Assembly: GCF_019710745.1 (NCBI RefSeq)
Contig: NZ_JAHKJW010000011.1
Span: 55,327-119,326, forward strand
Source of the DNA: Streptomyces beigongshangae
GTDB taxonomy: Bacteria > Actinomycetota > Actinomycetes > Streptomycetales > Streptomycetaceae
DNA length: 64,000 nt
Direction: 5' to 3'
The translations under genes were made by a program, and so were the position numbers. A model generated the notes under the pieces. It was not told the origin of the DNA, did no database searches, and saw only the letters and a list, made by a program, of their open reading frames with translations. Numbering within the stretch: the first letter of the stretch is position 1; the number at the start of each line of letters is the position of its first letter. Positions 38,852 to 48,854 of the stretch are shown here, one piece after another.

Positions 38852-39343
38852 ATGCCCGAGACACGAGATGTCGTCGAACTCATCCTTGATGACCACCGGA
38901 GGATGGAGGAACTCTTCCGGCAGATGCGCAGTGTCGAGGCCGACCGGCAGGCCGCGCTGAAAGAGTTCGCCGACCTCCTGACAGCCCACGCACTCGCGGA
39001 GGAGTCCAAGGTCTACCCCGCGCTCAAGCGGTACAGGGACATCGACAACGAGGAGGTCGAGCACGGCGAGGAGGAGCACGAGGAGGGCAACAAGGCGCTG
39101 CTCGCCCTCCTGGAGGTCGACGAGGTCGGCTCCGACGAATGGGACGAGAAGCTGGAGGAGCTCGTGGAGGCGATCACGCACCACGCCGACGAGGAGGAGC
39201 GCACCATCCTCAACGGAGCGCGGGAGAACGTCGCCATGGAGCGCCGCGAGGAACTCGGCGCGGCCTTCCTGGAGGAGCGGGCGCACCAGCTGAAGTCCGG
39301 CTGCGGCTCGATCGACAACATCCGCAGCATCGTCAAGAGCTGA
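38852..39343 (+). CDS. Hemerythrin-domain protein
   Basis: 163 residues, a four-helix bundle. Metal-ligand candidates are His and Glu in LILDDHRRMEELFRQM, LLTAHALAEESKVYPAL, HGEEEHEEGNKALLALL and ITHHADEEERTIL, the HxxxE spacing of HHE hemerythrins. Such proteins bind a di-iron centre and sense or bind O2, NO or handle peroxide. GAGGAAGG precedes the ATG at 12 bases. The neighbourhood of CsbD, RsbW-like ATPase and WhiB suggests a stress role (inference). Confidence 0.92.
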   Translation: MPETRDVVELILDDHRRMEELFRQMRSVEADRQAALKEFADLLTAHALAEESKVYPALKRYRDIDNEEVEHGEEEHEEGNKALLALLEVDEVGSDEWDEKLEELVEAITHHADEEERTILNGARENVAMERREELGAAFLEERAHQLKSGCGSIDNIRSIVKS

Positions 39344-39621
39344 TCCCCGGGGCCGGCCGCCCGGGTCCGACGGGGCCGGCCCGCAGCAGTGCGGTCGTAC
39401 GCCTTGGGCGATGCGGTCGTAGGTCCGGTGACCGGGCGCACCCGCGGGTGCGCCCGGTTCGGCGTGTGCGCCGGTGGCACGACCGGGCGGGGGTGCGGGC
39501 GCGGGCGGGCGCGCGGACGAGACGGAGACGGTGGAGAAGGCGGAGAACCGGCCGGGCGCAGGACCGACCGGAGTGTGCCGGGAGCCGAAGCCGGAAGACC
39601 AGGACCGATCCGCGGCGGCCC
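39344..39621. other. Intergenic region between convergent genes
   Basis: About 280 bases with short repeats such as GACCGGGCGCACCCGCGGGT (near 39431). The repeat can fold: GGCGCACCCGCGGGTGCGCC at 39437-39456 is a perfect palindrome, a good candidate terminator. No gene seen. Confidence 0.5.
39437..39456. terminator. Perfect palindromic hairpin GGCGCACCCGCGGGTGCGCC
   Basis: A 20-base palindrome folding into an eight-bp stem with a four-base loop, centred between the hemerythrin gene and the convergent ATPase gene. Terminator candidate; it lacks a T-run. Confidence 0.5.
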
Positions 39622-40077
39622 TCAGCGACGGGTGAACGGCACCACGGCCGTGATGCGCTTTCCTCCGGTCCGCAGTTCCGAGATCGTGATGTCGCGGGCG
39701 AGGCGGCAGACGATGGGCCAGCCATGGCCGCCGGGGCGCATGAAGCCCCGTTCGCCGGTGTGTTGTTTCGGTGCGGGGAATTCCTGGCTGCGGTCGTACA
39801 CCGACAGGCGTACGTCCTCGTCGTCGAAGGTCACCTCGAACCCGGTGACCCCGCCGCCGTGCAGCATCGCGTTGGTGGTGAGTTCCGAGGCGACGAGCAG
39901 GGCGTCGCCGATGATCTCGTCGCCGCCCAGGGCGTTGTGCCGTCGGGATCGGCGCGCCTCCGCGAGGGCGTTCCGCACCTCCTCGCGCACCTCGGCCGGA
40001 GTGCACGGCCGGGACCGGGTGAGCCGAGACGGCGTGGGGGCCGTCCCGACGGGAGGCGTCCGGTGCTCCACGAGCAT
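39622..40077 (-). CDS. ATP-binding protein, RsbW/SpoIIAB-like HATPase
   Basis: 151 residues. Contains the GHKL ATPase N-box VASELTTNAMLHGGGVTG with conserved Asn and the SVYDRS / GGHGWPIVCRLARDI glycine-rich G-box. The fold is that of anti-sigma-factor serine kinases that bind a sigma factor and phosphorylate its STAS antagonist. Many are orphan in Streptomyces, and the partner cannot be told, though STAS proteins and SpoIIE phosphatases occur in the window. AAGGAG lies before the ATG at 40077. Downstream on the same strand of csbD, separated by a hairpin. Confidence 0.88.
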   Translation of the reverse strand: MLVEHRTPPVGTAPTPSRLTRSRPCTPAEVREEVRNALAEARRSRRHNALGGDEIIGDALLVASELTTNAMLHGGGVTGFEVTFDDEDVRLSVYDRSQEFPAPKQHTGERGFMRPGGHGWPIVCRLARDITISELRTGGKRITAVVPFTRR

Positions 40078-40105
40078 GTTCTCGCTCCTTCGCCTTAAAA
40101 GAAGC

Positions 40106-40135
40106 GGGCCCGCCGCAAGAGCGTGCGACGGGCCC
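40106..40135 (-). terminator. Rho-independent terminator of csbD
   Basis: On the minus strand, arms of 12 bases (GGGCCCGTCGCA and its partner, one mismatch) with a six-base loop are followed by GCTTCTTTTAAGG, a T-rich tract. It lies 17 bases after the CsbD stop. This is one of the few canonical terminators in the window. Confidence 0.7.
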
Positions 40136-40152
40136 TGCGCATTAGGTGATCC

Positions 40153-40326
40153 TCAATGCCGGAATGTGTCCTTGGCCTTTTCCTTGGCCTGGCGCGCATC
40201 GCCCTTGGACTGGTCAGCCTTGCCTTCGGCGGTCAGACGCTCGTTTCCGACAGTCTTGCCGACGGTCTCCTTGACCTTGCCCTTGGTCTGCTCGGTCTTG
40301 GCCTTGGCCTTCTCGTTCTCAGCCAC
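40153..40326 (-). CDS. csbD: CsbD-family stress protein
   Basis: 57 residues, start GTG 40326, MAENEKAKAKTEQTKGKVKE to a FRH end. The Lys/Glu/Ala-rich repeats KTEQTKGKVKETVGKTVGNE and TAEGKADQSKGDARQAKEKA are the CsbD signature (an amphipathic helix pair). Known members are induced by general stress (SigB) or phosphate limitation. The role is not established. GAGGA precedes the start. It is followed by a T-tract terminator and the RsbW-like gene. Too short for common gene callers. Confidence 0.88.
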   Translation of the reverse strand: MAENEKAKAKTEQTKGKVKETVGKTVGNERLTAEGKADQSKGDARQAKEKAKDTFRH

Positions 40327-40827
40327 TGCGGATCACATCCTCACTTGAAGCTCGTCCGTGCGATCTACTGTTACGGCTGACCTGAGAGAGCCGGTCCAAA
40401 CACGGCTTTTCGAGAATGCGGCGGACTTCCCCCGAACGGCCGGATCAATCCGCGGAGGACAGGAAAAAGGGTGTCGGATTGTGACGGGTAATGCAGGGGG
40501 GCAAAACAATGATCTTCGGCGCAGCTGTCCTGCCGCACCGGCCGTTCTGCCGCACGGGCTGTCCGGTCGTACGGTCCGTCCGGTCGTACGGTCCGTCCCG
40601 CCGTGATCGCGGATGCCCCGCGCCGGCCGCGCGCGAGCGGCCGGCAGTCGGCCTCCCGCGTCCGGAGTGCTGACAGCGTGAAGCCGGGTCGGTAGATTCC
40701 TGCCGTCACGAGAATGCACACCATCGGTCGAACCCCGGAACCGCCCCGTGGAACCGACCTGCCGTGTCGTATCGCGTCACGCCGAGCCGGCGCCCCGGGC
40801 ACCCGTGCTTTCCGTCAGGAGGAGCCC
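40327..40827. other. 501-base intergenic region
   Basis: Holds the divergent promoters of csbD and the substrate-binding lipoprotein gene. It contains the 17-base tandem repeat at about 40560. Sequence near 40370-40500 is less GC-rich than usual. No gene, RNA or clear promoter was identified. Confidence 0.4.
40560..40598. repeat. Tandem repeat of TGTCCGGTCGTACGG-type unit
   Basis: The unit GTCCGGTCGTACG followed by GTCCGTCCGGTCGTACG, with a further GTCCGTC partial. Two near-identical 16-17-base copies in direct orientation upstream of the substrate-binding lipoprotein gene. Possibly a binding-site array or a slipped repeat. Confidence 0.5.
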
Positions 40828-41805
40828 ATGCAGAGGCGCGTTCCGGGATGTGCGGCCGTACTGGCCGTGATCGTCGCGACGGCCGGATGCGGTTCGTCGG
40901 ACCCGGGGGACGGCGGTTCGCCGCCCTCGGGCGGGGACGGGACGACACGGGTCAAGGTCGGCGTCATTCCGATCGTCGACGTGGCCCCGCTCTACCTGGG
41001 ACAGAAGAAGGGTTTCTTCGGCAGCCGGGGCATCGAGCTGGAGACGGTGAGTGCCCAGGGCGGTGCGGCGATCATCCCCGGTGTGGTCAGCGGTCAGTTC
41101 CAGTTCGGTTTCAGCAACACCACGTCGCTGATGATCGCGCAGGTCAAAGGAGTCCCGGTCAAGTCCGTGGTGAACGGCGCGGCCTCGAACGGCAGGGTCG
41201 GGGGCGACGTCACCGGTGTGGGCGTCAGGAAGGACAGCCCGGTCAAGTCGGCCGGGGACCTCGCCGGGCGCACGGTGGCGGTGAACGCCCTGCGGAACAT
41301 CGGGGACACGACGGTGCGCGAGTCGGTGCGTGCGGCCGGCGGGGACCCGTCGGAGGTCGAGTTCGTGGAGATACCGTTCGACCGGATGCCCGCCGCCCTG
41401 GACGACGGGCGGGTGGACGCCGCGTGGATGGGCGAGCCCTCGATGACGATCGCCAAGGCGCGGGGTGCCCGTGTCGTGGCCTCACCGTTCGCCGAGACGG
41501 ACCCGGAGCTCACGGTGGCGACGTACTTCACCTCGACCCGGCTGGCGGAGCGGGAGCCCGGCCTGGTGGAGAAGTTCGCCGAGGCCATGGCCGAGTCGCT
41601 GCGTTACGCCTCGGACCATCCCGACGAGGCACGCCGCACCCTCGCCACGTACACGGAGATCAGTGGTGACGTGCTGGAGGAGCTCGCGCTGCCCGCCTGG
41701 CCGGCGGAGGTCGACAGGGCCTCCCTGGAGAAGCTGGCCTCGCTCGGCGAGCGCGACGGACTCTTCGGTGACGGGGAGCCCGACCTGGACGCCCTGTTCC
41801 CCTGA
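40828..41805 (+). CDS. ABC-transporter substrate-binding lipoprotein (NitT/TauT/SsuA type), orphan
   Basis: 325 residues. A lipoprotein signal ends with the lipobox VATAGC (Cys at ~21), then a Gly/Asp/Ser-rich linker and a periplasmic-binding fold: KVGVIPIVDVAPLYLGQKKG, VSAQGGAAIIPGVVSGQFQF, VRKDSPVKSAGDLAGRTVAV, and VDAAWMGEPSMTIAKARGAR. This is the nitrate/sulfonate/taurine (SsuA/TauA) superfamily. There is no permease or ATPase next to it, so it must work with a distant transporter or be a scavenging receptor. GGAGGAG is close to the ATG. Confidence 0.9.
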   Translation: MQRRVPGCAAVLAVIVATAGCGSSDPGDGGSPPSGGDGTTRVKVGVIPIVDVAPLYLGQKKGFFGSRGIELETVSAQGGAAIIPGVVSGQFQFGFSNTTSLMIAQVKGVPVKSVVNGAASNGRVGGDVTGVGVRKDSPVKSAGDLAGRTVAVNALRNIGDTTVRESVRAAGGDPSEVEFVEIPFDRMPAALDDGRVDAAWMGEPSMTIAKARGARVVASPFAETDPELTVATYFTSTRLAEREPGLVEKFAEAMAESLRYASDHPDEARRTLATYTEISGDVLEELALPAWPAEVDRASLEKLASLGERDGLFGDGEPDLDALFP

Positions 41806-41813
41806 CGACCCGG

Positions 41814-41828
41814 CGATACAACGTATCG
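41814..41828. promoter_or_regulatory. TetR operator candidate CGATAC-N3-GTATCG
   Basis: A perfect inverted repeat CGATAC-AAC-GTATCG that ends four bases before the TetR ATG (41833). An overlapping CGTATCGTACG extends it. The position leaves no room for a Shine-Dalgarno, so the gene may be leaderless and autorepressed. Confidence 0.6.
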
Positions 41829-41832
41829 TACG

Positions 41833-42507
41833 ATGACACGCATGCCCCGGCACTCCCCGTCCCTGGACCGCGCGACCCCCGACCGCATCGCCAGGACCGC
41901 CCTCCGCCTCGTCGACGAGGCGGGCCCCGAAGCGCTGACCTTCCGCGCGCTGGCCGCCCGGCTCGGTATCTCCCTCGCCTCCCTCCAGCGCCGCTGCACC
42001 GACCTCGCCGGACTGCTGGACCTGTGCACCGACCACCTGGCCGCCCGGCTGCCCGACATCGGGCCCGGCACCGACTGGTCCACGGCCACCGAGGCGCGGT
42101 TCACGGCTCTGTACCGCCTGCTGTCCGCCCACCCGGGGCTGCTCACGCTCCGGGGCGCCCGTCCCTGGCTCGGCCCGAATCTGCTGGCCCGCCTCGTCGA
42201 GCCGCAGCTCGCCGACAGCCTGGCGGCCGGGATGACCCCCGAGGAGGCGATCACCGCCTACCGGCGGATCTACCTGCTCACCCTCGGCAGCGCGAGCTTC
42301 GTGGACCACCGCGATCCCAGGGGCACCCGGGCGCTCGCCCGTACCGCCCTGGCCTCGCTCGACCCGGAGGACCACCCGGTGCTGACCGGCAACATGGCGG
42401 CGATCCTGCCCGCCCTGACCGACCACGAGGTCTATTACGGCGCGCTGCGGCAGCTGATCCTGGCCGCCGACCCGGCGCGGACGGCGACCGACGCCGGCCC
42501 GCCGTGA
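41833..42507 (+). CDS. TetR-family transcriptional regulator
   Basis: 224 residues. N-terminal HTH: DRIARTALRLVDEAGPEALT, FRALAARLGISLASLQRRCT, with the C-terminal all-helical ligand domain (ALYRLLSAHPGLLTLRGARP). The operator CGATACAACGTATCG lies directly before the start, so autoregulation is likely. ATG 41833 or ATG 41842 are alternatives. It precedes the threonine aldolase gene by 92 bases and may control it. Confidence 0.9.
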   Translation: MTRMPRHSPSLDRATPDRIARTALRLVDEAGPEALTFRALAARLGISLASLQRRCTDLAGLLDLCTDHLAARLPDIGPGTDWSTATEARFTALYRLLSAHPGLLTLRGARPWLGPNLLARLVEPQLADSLAAGMTPEEAITAYRRIYLLTLGSASFVDHRDPRGTRALARTALASLDPEDHPVLTGNMAAILPALTDHEVYYGALRQLILAADPARTATDAGPP

Positions 42508-42599
42508 CCGCCGTCCCCGCCCCGGACGGCTCGACCGTCCGACCCTTCGCCCGACCGCCCGACCGCCCGACCGTCAACGTGAAGTCAGGACCCCCCGGC

Positions 42600-43655
42600 A
42601 TGAGCAACAGCACCACCCCCACCGCCCGTACGTTCAGCAGTGACAACGCGGCCGGTGCCTCCCCGGAGATCGTCGAGGCGGTCGTCCGGGCCGCCGCGGG
42701 ACAGGCCCCGCCGTACGGGTCGGACGACGTGACGGCCGGTGTCCGCCGCCGGCTGTCCGAGATCTTCGAACGTGACGTCGACCTCCTGGTCGTCTCCACG
42801 GGGTCCGCCGCCAACGCCCTGAGCCTGGCCGCCCTGACCCCGCCCTGGGGCAGTGTGCTGTGCCACCGGGACAGCCACATCAACAACGACGAGTGCGGGG
42901 CCCCCGAGTTCTACACCGCGGGGGCGAAGCTGGTGGGGCTCGGCGGTGACGACGCCAAGATCGACGCGGACGAGCTCCGTGCGGCCGTACGGCACAAGGC
43001 CGGTGACGTGCACAGTGTGGAGCCCTCTGTGGTGAGTCTCACCCAGGCCACCGAGACCGGCGCCGTCTACTCCGTCGAGGAGGTCCGCGCCCTCGGCGCC
43101 GTGACCGAGGAGGCGGGCCTGCGGCTCCACATGGACGGAGCCCGGTTCGCGGGAGCCGTCGCCGCCCTCGGGACGGCCCCCGCCGAGCTGACCTGGCGGG
43201 CCGGTGTCGACCTGCTGTCGTTCGGCGCCACCAAGAACGGCACGATGACCGCCGAGGCGATCGTCGTCTTCGACCGTTCCCTCACCGCCGAACTCTCCTT
43301 CCGCGCCAAGAGGGCCGGCCAGCTCGCCTCCAAGACGCGCTTCCACGCCGCCCAGCTCGACGCCTACCTGACCGACGGCCTCTGGCTGCGCAACGCGACC
43401 CACGCCAACGCCATGGCCGCCCGCCTCCAGGACGGTCTCAAGGCCATACCCGGGGTCGGCCTCCTCGGTACCGCGGAGGCCAACATCCTCTTCTGCAGGC
43501 TGCCGCACCACGTCACCGAAGCCCTGCTGGCGGAGGGGTACGTCTTCTACCACGACCGCTGGGAGCCCGGTGTCGTCCGCTTCGTCGCCTCCTTCGCGAC
43601 GACGCCGCAGGACATCGACGGCCTGCTCGACGCCGTCCGCCGCCACGCCGCCTGA
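42600..43655 (+). CDS. Threonine aldolase family PLP enzyme
   Basis: 351 residues. The aspartate-aminotransferase fold beta-eliminating lyase motifs are read from FSSDNAAGASPEIVEAVVRA, VVSTGSAANALSLAALTPPW and the PLP lysine in LLSFGATKNGTMTAEA. Family enzymes cleave L-threonine or L-allo-threonine to glycine and acetaldehyde. TCAGGA lies nine bases before ATG. The upstream frame has CCGACCGCC repeats and is not coding. Confidence 0.9.
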   Translation: MSNSTTPTARTFSSDNAAGASPEIVEAVVRAAAGQAPPYGSDDVTAGVRRRLSEIFERDVDLLVVSTGSAANALSLAALTPPWGSVLCHRDSHINNDECGAPEFYTAGAKLVGLGGDDAKIDADELRAAVRHKAGDVHSVEPSVVSLTQATETGAVYSVEEVRALGAVTEEAGLRLHMDGARFAGAVAALGTAPAELTWRAGVDLLSFGATKNGTMTAEAIVVFDRSLTAELSFRAKRAGQLASKTRFHAAQLDAYLTDGLWLRNATHANAMAARLQDGLKAIPGVGLLGTAEANILFCRLPHHVTEALLAEGYVFYHDRWEPGVVRFVASFATTPQDIDGLLDAVRRHAA

Positions 43656-43992
43656 GCCCTGTCGCGCCCGTGCCGGTCGCGCTGCACCGGCCGTCCGGCG
43701 TACCGGTCGCGCCGAGCCGGGGAGTCGTCCGGCCTGCCGGTCCGCGAGCGCCGGGTCGTACCCGTGATCCGGCCGGGCCCGGCCCCATGATGCCCCATGA
43801 TGACGGGACGCACCGGAAGCCGGCCGGGCCCGTCCGGCCCGGCCCGCACGCGACCGGACGCATGTGCGATCATCTCCCGCCCGCGACGGCTGATTTCCCC
43901 ACCACCGGCAAGACGGGAACAAGACGGCAAGGGGAGTCGGCCGGCGGTGCGCGGCCGGGAGGCCGGACGAACGACACGAGGAGACATACGCG
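43656..43992. other. 337-base intergenic region
   Basis: Between threonine aldolase and the YihY gene, same strand. Two copies of CCGGTCGCGC (43672 and ~43702) are present. No gene, terminator or promoter was recognised. Confidence 0.35.
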
Positions 43993-44958
43993 ATGGGTAC
44001 CGCCGTGCACGTCCCGCAGACACGGGACATGATCGGGGAGGAACTCTCCGGTGACGAGGCGCTCACCGCGCTGCGGCACTACGGTGGCCGTCGTCTGCTG
44101 GTGGACGCGTTCACCCGCTTCCGCTACGCCGACGGTTTCACCAACGCCCGCTCCCTGGCCTTCCAGGTGGTCGTGGGCATGGTCCCCTTCACCATCGCGC
44201 TGGTGGGGGTGGCCACGACCGTCCACACGGAGAGCCTCGGACGGATCATCGAGCTCACCCTCGCCCGGATCGTGCCCGGCGCCAGCGCCGATCTGGTCGA
44301 GGACGCCCTGGGCAAGACGGCGCGCAGTGCCGGCTCCGGCGTCTGGGGCGCCCTGGCGATGTGGTTCGGCCTGGGCTTCGCCGTACTCAACCTGGCCTCG
44401 GCGATGAGCCAGATCGAGAGGGGCGCCAACCGTATCTACGGCATCGAGCGCGACCGCCCGTTCCTGAGCAAGTACGCCCGCTCCCTGTTCCTCGCCCTCG
44501 CCGCGGGCATGCCCATGGTGCTGGGGTTCCTCGTCCTCGTCGCCGGTGACGCGGTGGGGGACTCGGTGGTCCAGGCCCTCGGCTGGTCCGGGGACGGCCT
44601 GGACCGGTGGCGGCCGCTGCAGGTGCCGCTGGGCGTGGCACTGGCGTGGGTCGCCTCCGCGGTGATCTTCCGCTGGGCCCCGCGCAGGGTCCAGCCGGGC
44701 TACACCTGGCTCGCCTTCGGTTCGGCCGTCCACCTGGTGCTCTGGGTCGCGGCCACCTGGCTGCTGGCGCTCTACGTCGCCGAGAGCGGGTCGTTCGGCG
44801 CCGTCTACGGCCCGCTGACCGCGTTCGTCGCCCTGCTCCTGTGGGCCAACCTCACCGGTGTCGCGCTCTTCCTCGGCGTGGCGTTCGCCGCCCAGTTGGA
44901 GGCAGCCCGGGCCGGCATCACCGAGGCGGTCGAACCGGACCCCGGCTCCGGCCCCTGA
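43993..44958 (+). CDS. YihY/virulence factor BrkB family membrane protein
   Basis: 321 residues with about six TM helices: LAFQVVVGMVPFTIALVGVA, GVWGALAMWFGLGFAVLNLA, SLFLALAAGMPMVLGFLVLV, VALAWVASAVIFRWAPRR, VHLVLWVAATWLLALYVAES and PLTAFVALLLWANLTGVALF. These match the YihY/BrkB family, which has a debated role. GAGGAG precedes the ATG at 43993. It converges on the gene at 45058. Confidence 0.9.
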   Translation: MGTAVHVPQTRDMIGEELSGDEALTALRHYGGRRLLVDAFTRFRYADGFTNARSLAFQVVVGMVPFTIALVGVATTVHTESLGRIIELTLARIVPGASADLVEDALGKTARSAGSGVWGALAMWFGLGFAVLNLASAMSQIERGANRIYGIERDRPFLSKYARSLFLALAAGMPMVLGFLVLVAGDAVGDSVVQALGWSGDGLDRWRPLQVPLGVALAWVASAVIFRWAPRRVQPGYTWLAFGSAVHLVLWVAATWLLALYVAESGSFGAVYGPLTAFVALLLWANLTGVALFLGVAFAAQLEAARAGITEAVEPDPGSGP

Positions 44959-44998
44959 ACCCGCGGGGACCTCCCGGCTCCGGCCCTCCGGCCCTCCG

Positions 44999-45032
44999 GC
45001 CCCCGGGGCCCACGGGGGTCAGCCCCGGGGGC
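44999..45032. terminator. Hairpin GCCCCCGGGGC-N12-GCCCCGGGGGC
   Basis: An 11-bp inverted repeat between the two convergent genes. The stem is very GC-rich and should terminate transcription from both sides. The upstream flank has CTCCGGCC tandem repeats (44974-45000). Confidence 0.65.
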
Positions 45033-45057
45033 GTACGCGCCCCGGACCGTCAAGTCG

Positions 45058-45417
45058 TCACCGCCGGCCCGCCGGTGTCTCGGTGCGGTGGTCGTAGTAC
45101 GCCCACAGCGTGACCGCCACGGCAGCGGTGCCCGCGACCGCCGCCGCCCGCAGCGCGCCCGACGTGGCCAGGGCGACCAGGACGGTCGCGCCGCCACCGA
45201 CCAGCATGATCACGCGGCTCACGAGGCGCTGTCCGGGCGCCTGCGGCTCCTCGCGGTCCTTGAGGTCGTGCAGGGCGTCGTGGGCCGGGTGCCTCGACCC
45301 GCGCCGGGTACGGGCCCGGTACGCCAGCCCGTAACTGATCAGCGCGTACAGGGCGAGGGCTCCCAGGGCCCAGAACCAGCCGTCGGCGTCCCCGCCGCTC
45401 CCACGTGCCAGATACAT
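45058..45417 (-). CDS. Small membrane protein (3 TM)
   Basis: 119 residues. Three predicted TM helices: WFWALGALALYALISYGLAY, VIMLVGGGATVLVALATSG and AAAVAGTAAVAVTLWAYY. A charged loop with HDLKDREEPQAPGQRLVSR separates the first and second. No recognised family; hypothetical integral membrane protein. ATG start at 45417. It is adjacent to, and divergent from, the PucR-type regulator, 289 bp away. Confidence 0.75.
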   Translation of the reverse strand: MYLARGSGGDADGWFWALGALALYALISYGLAYRARTRRGSRHPAHDALHDLKDREEPQAPGQRLVSRVIMLVGGGATVLVALATSGALRAAAVAGTAAVAVTLWAYYDHRTETPAGRR

Positions 45418-45706
45418 GACATCTCCTCCCGCCGTGGTTCCCGGTTGCCCCTCGACCAGCGAAGCACGCGGGCCTGCCGCGGCACGGCGGGATGCCCCAC
45501 CCGCCCCTGACGGAGCGTCATGCGGGGGAAGGGTCGGGCCGGTGGAAAAGAACGCCGCAGAACCCTAGGGACCGACTGGACGGTATGTCATTCTACGGGG
45601 CAGGACGGGACAGGTGCGGATCAGCGCGGGATCCACGGCCGGCGGACGGCCGCGCGGGGACCGCGGTGCGCGCACCGCCACGGAGCCGACGCCCCGGGAG
45701 AACGCG

Positions 45707-46975
45707 ATGCATCAGGCAGTACGGTCCCGATCCGGGCTCGGCCGCGGGCCGTCGTCCCGAGCGCTGTCGCGTGCCCCGAAGGCCCGTTCGCTGATCGACG
45801 CCGACGCCCTGCGCGTCCTGCACCGGTCGGCCCGGGTGCTGCTGAACAGCCTTCCCGAGCTGACCGACCGGCTCGTGGCGGCGCTGCGGGAACGCGAACC
45901 CGCCTACCGGAGCACCCTGGAGAGCGACCCCGTGGGGACGTGGCAGGAGGCGCACCGGTCGCTGCGGCACAGCGTCGGCTCCCTGCTCGACCCGCGCGGC
46001 GCCCGGGAGGCGGCACTGCGCTGCTCGTGGCGGATCGGCGCCGCGCGCGCCGAGGAGGGGCTGCCGCTGGACGCGCTCCTGCACGCCTTCCGGCTCGGCG
46101 GCTCCCTGATCTGGCAGGCGCTGGTCGAGGAGACCTCCCGGACCGCCCCCGAGGACGTCCGTCTGCTCGTCCATGTGGCGGCCGACGTGTGGAACTTCGT
46201 CGACGAGCACTGCACCCTGGTGGCGGACGTCTACCGCAAGGTCGAACGGCAGCACGCGTGGCGCCAGGAGCACCGGGTGCGTCTGCTGACCGCGGCCCTG
46301 CTCGACGGGACGAGCCGGATCGCCGACGTCGCCGAGACGGCCGAGGTCCTGGGCCTGCCGGAACAGGGCCGGTACGCGGTGGTCGCCGTCGCGGGCGGGC
46401 GCCAGGCCGGCCGCGCCGGGCCGCCCGCGGCGGTCCTGCCGGCCGGCACGCGCGTGCACTGGCACAAGGGGGTGGACGTCGACCACGGAATCGTCCTGGT
46501 CGACGACGGGGACCCGTCCGGCCCCGCGGTGACGCCGGCCGCCCCCGCGGGTGCGCGGATCGGTGTCGGACCCGTCGTGGCGGGGCTCGCCGCGGTGGGT
46601 GACGCCCGCAGGCTGGCGGACATGGCTCTGGGCATGTGCGCGGACGACGGAGGCACCGTACGGCTGACCGAGCGGTTGCCCGCGGCCCTCGTCCTGTCCT
46701 GTCCCGAACTGGGCGGCGCGCTGGCCCGGGAGGTCCTCGGGCCGCTGCTGCGCCTCGAACCGTCCGACCGCGACATCCTGCTGGACACACTGGCGGCGTG
46801 GCTGGAGTGCGACGGCTCGGCGCAGCGGGCGAGCGTCCGCCTGTACTGCCACCGCAACACCGTCCTGAACCGGCTCAAGAGGTGCGAACAGCTGACCGGG
46901 CGCTCGCTCGCCCGCCCGGCGGACATGGTGGAGTTCAGTCTCGCGCTGACCGCCCACCGGCTGCTGGGCGACTGA
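45707..46975 (+). CDS. PucR/CdaR-type helix-turn-helix regulator
   Basis: 422 residues. The N-terminal ~150 residues are an RsbRD/PucR-like sensor (LLNSLPELTDRLVAALRERE, RIGAARAEEGLPLDALLHAF), a middle domain follows, and the C-terminus has the family HTH: LDTLAAWLECDGSAQRASVR and YCHRNTVLNRLKRCEQLTGR. Such regulators respond to catabolic or nitrogen signals. CGGGAG is six bases before ATG 45707. It stands before the cholesterol oxidase gene, so a link to steroid or lipid metabolism is possible but unproven. Confidence 0.9.
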   Translation: MHQAVRSRSGLGRGPSSRALSRAPKARSLIDADALRVLHRSARVLLNSLPELTDRLVAALREREPAYRSTLESDPVGTWQEAHRSLRHSVGSLLDPRGAREAALRCSWRIGAARAEEGLPLDALLHAFRLGGSLIWQALVEETSRTAPEDVRLLVHVAADVWNFVDEHCTLVADVYRKVERQHAWRQEHRVRLLTAALLDGTSRIADVAETAEVLGLPEQGRYAVVAVAGGRQAGRAGPPAAVLPAGTRVHWHKGVDVDHGIVLVDDGDPSGPAVTPAAPAGARIGVGPVVAGLAAVGDARRLADMALGMCADDGGTVRLTERLPAALVLSCPELGGALAREVLGPLLRLEPSDRDILLDTLAAWLECDGSAQRASVRLYCHRNTVLNRLKRCEQLTGRSLARPADMVEFSLALTAHRLLGD

Positions 46976-47044
46976 GCACCGCGGGTACGTGATGTCCACT
47001 ATGTGATCGTTTGAAAGTTACCTCAAGGTATGGCGTGACTTCTC

Positions 47045-48761
<1,717 letters not shown>

Positions 48762-48770
48762 CCCCGCGGC

Positions 48771-48800
48771 GGAAGGGAAGGAAGGGAAGGAAGGGAAGGG
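48771..48800. repeat. Tandem GGAAGGGAA microsatellite
   Basis: Three consecutive GGAAGGGAA units plus GGG after the cholesterol oxidase stop. An all-purine run of 30 bases, unusual in this GC-balanced DNA; it can form triplex-like structures. No gene. Confidence 0.6.
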
Positions 48801-48854
48801 TACGCAGCCGGGGCCGCCCGGACCGGACGGTCCCGGTCCCGGAACCGGACCCGC

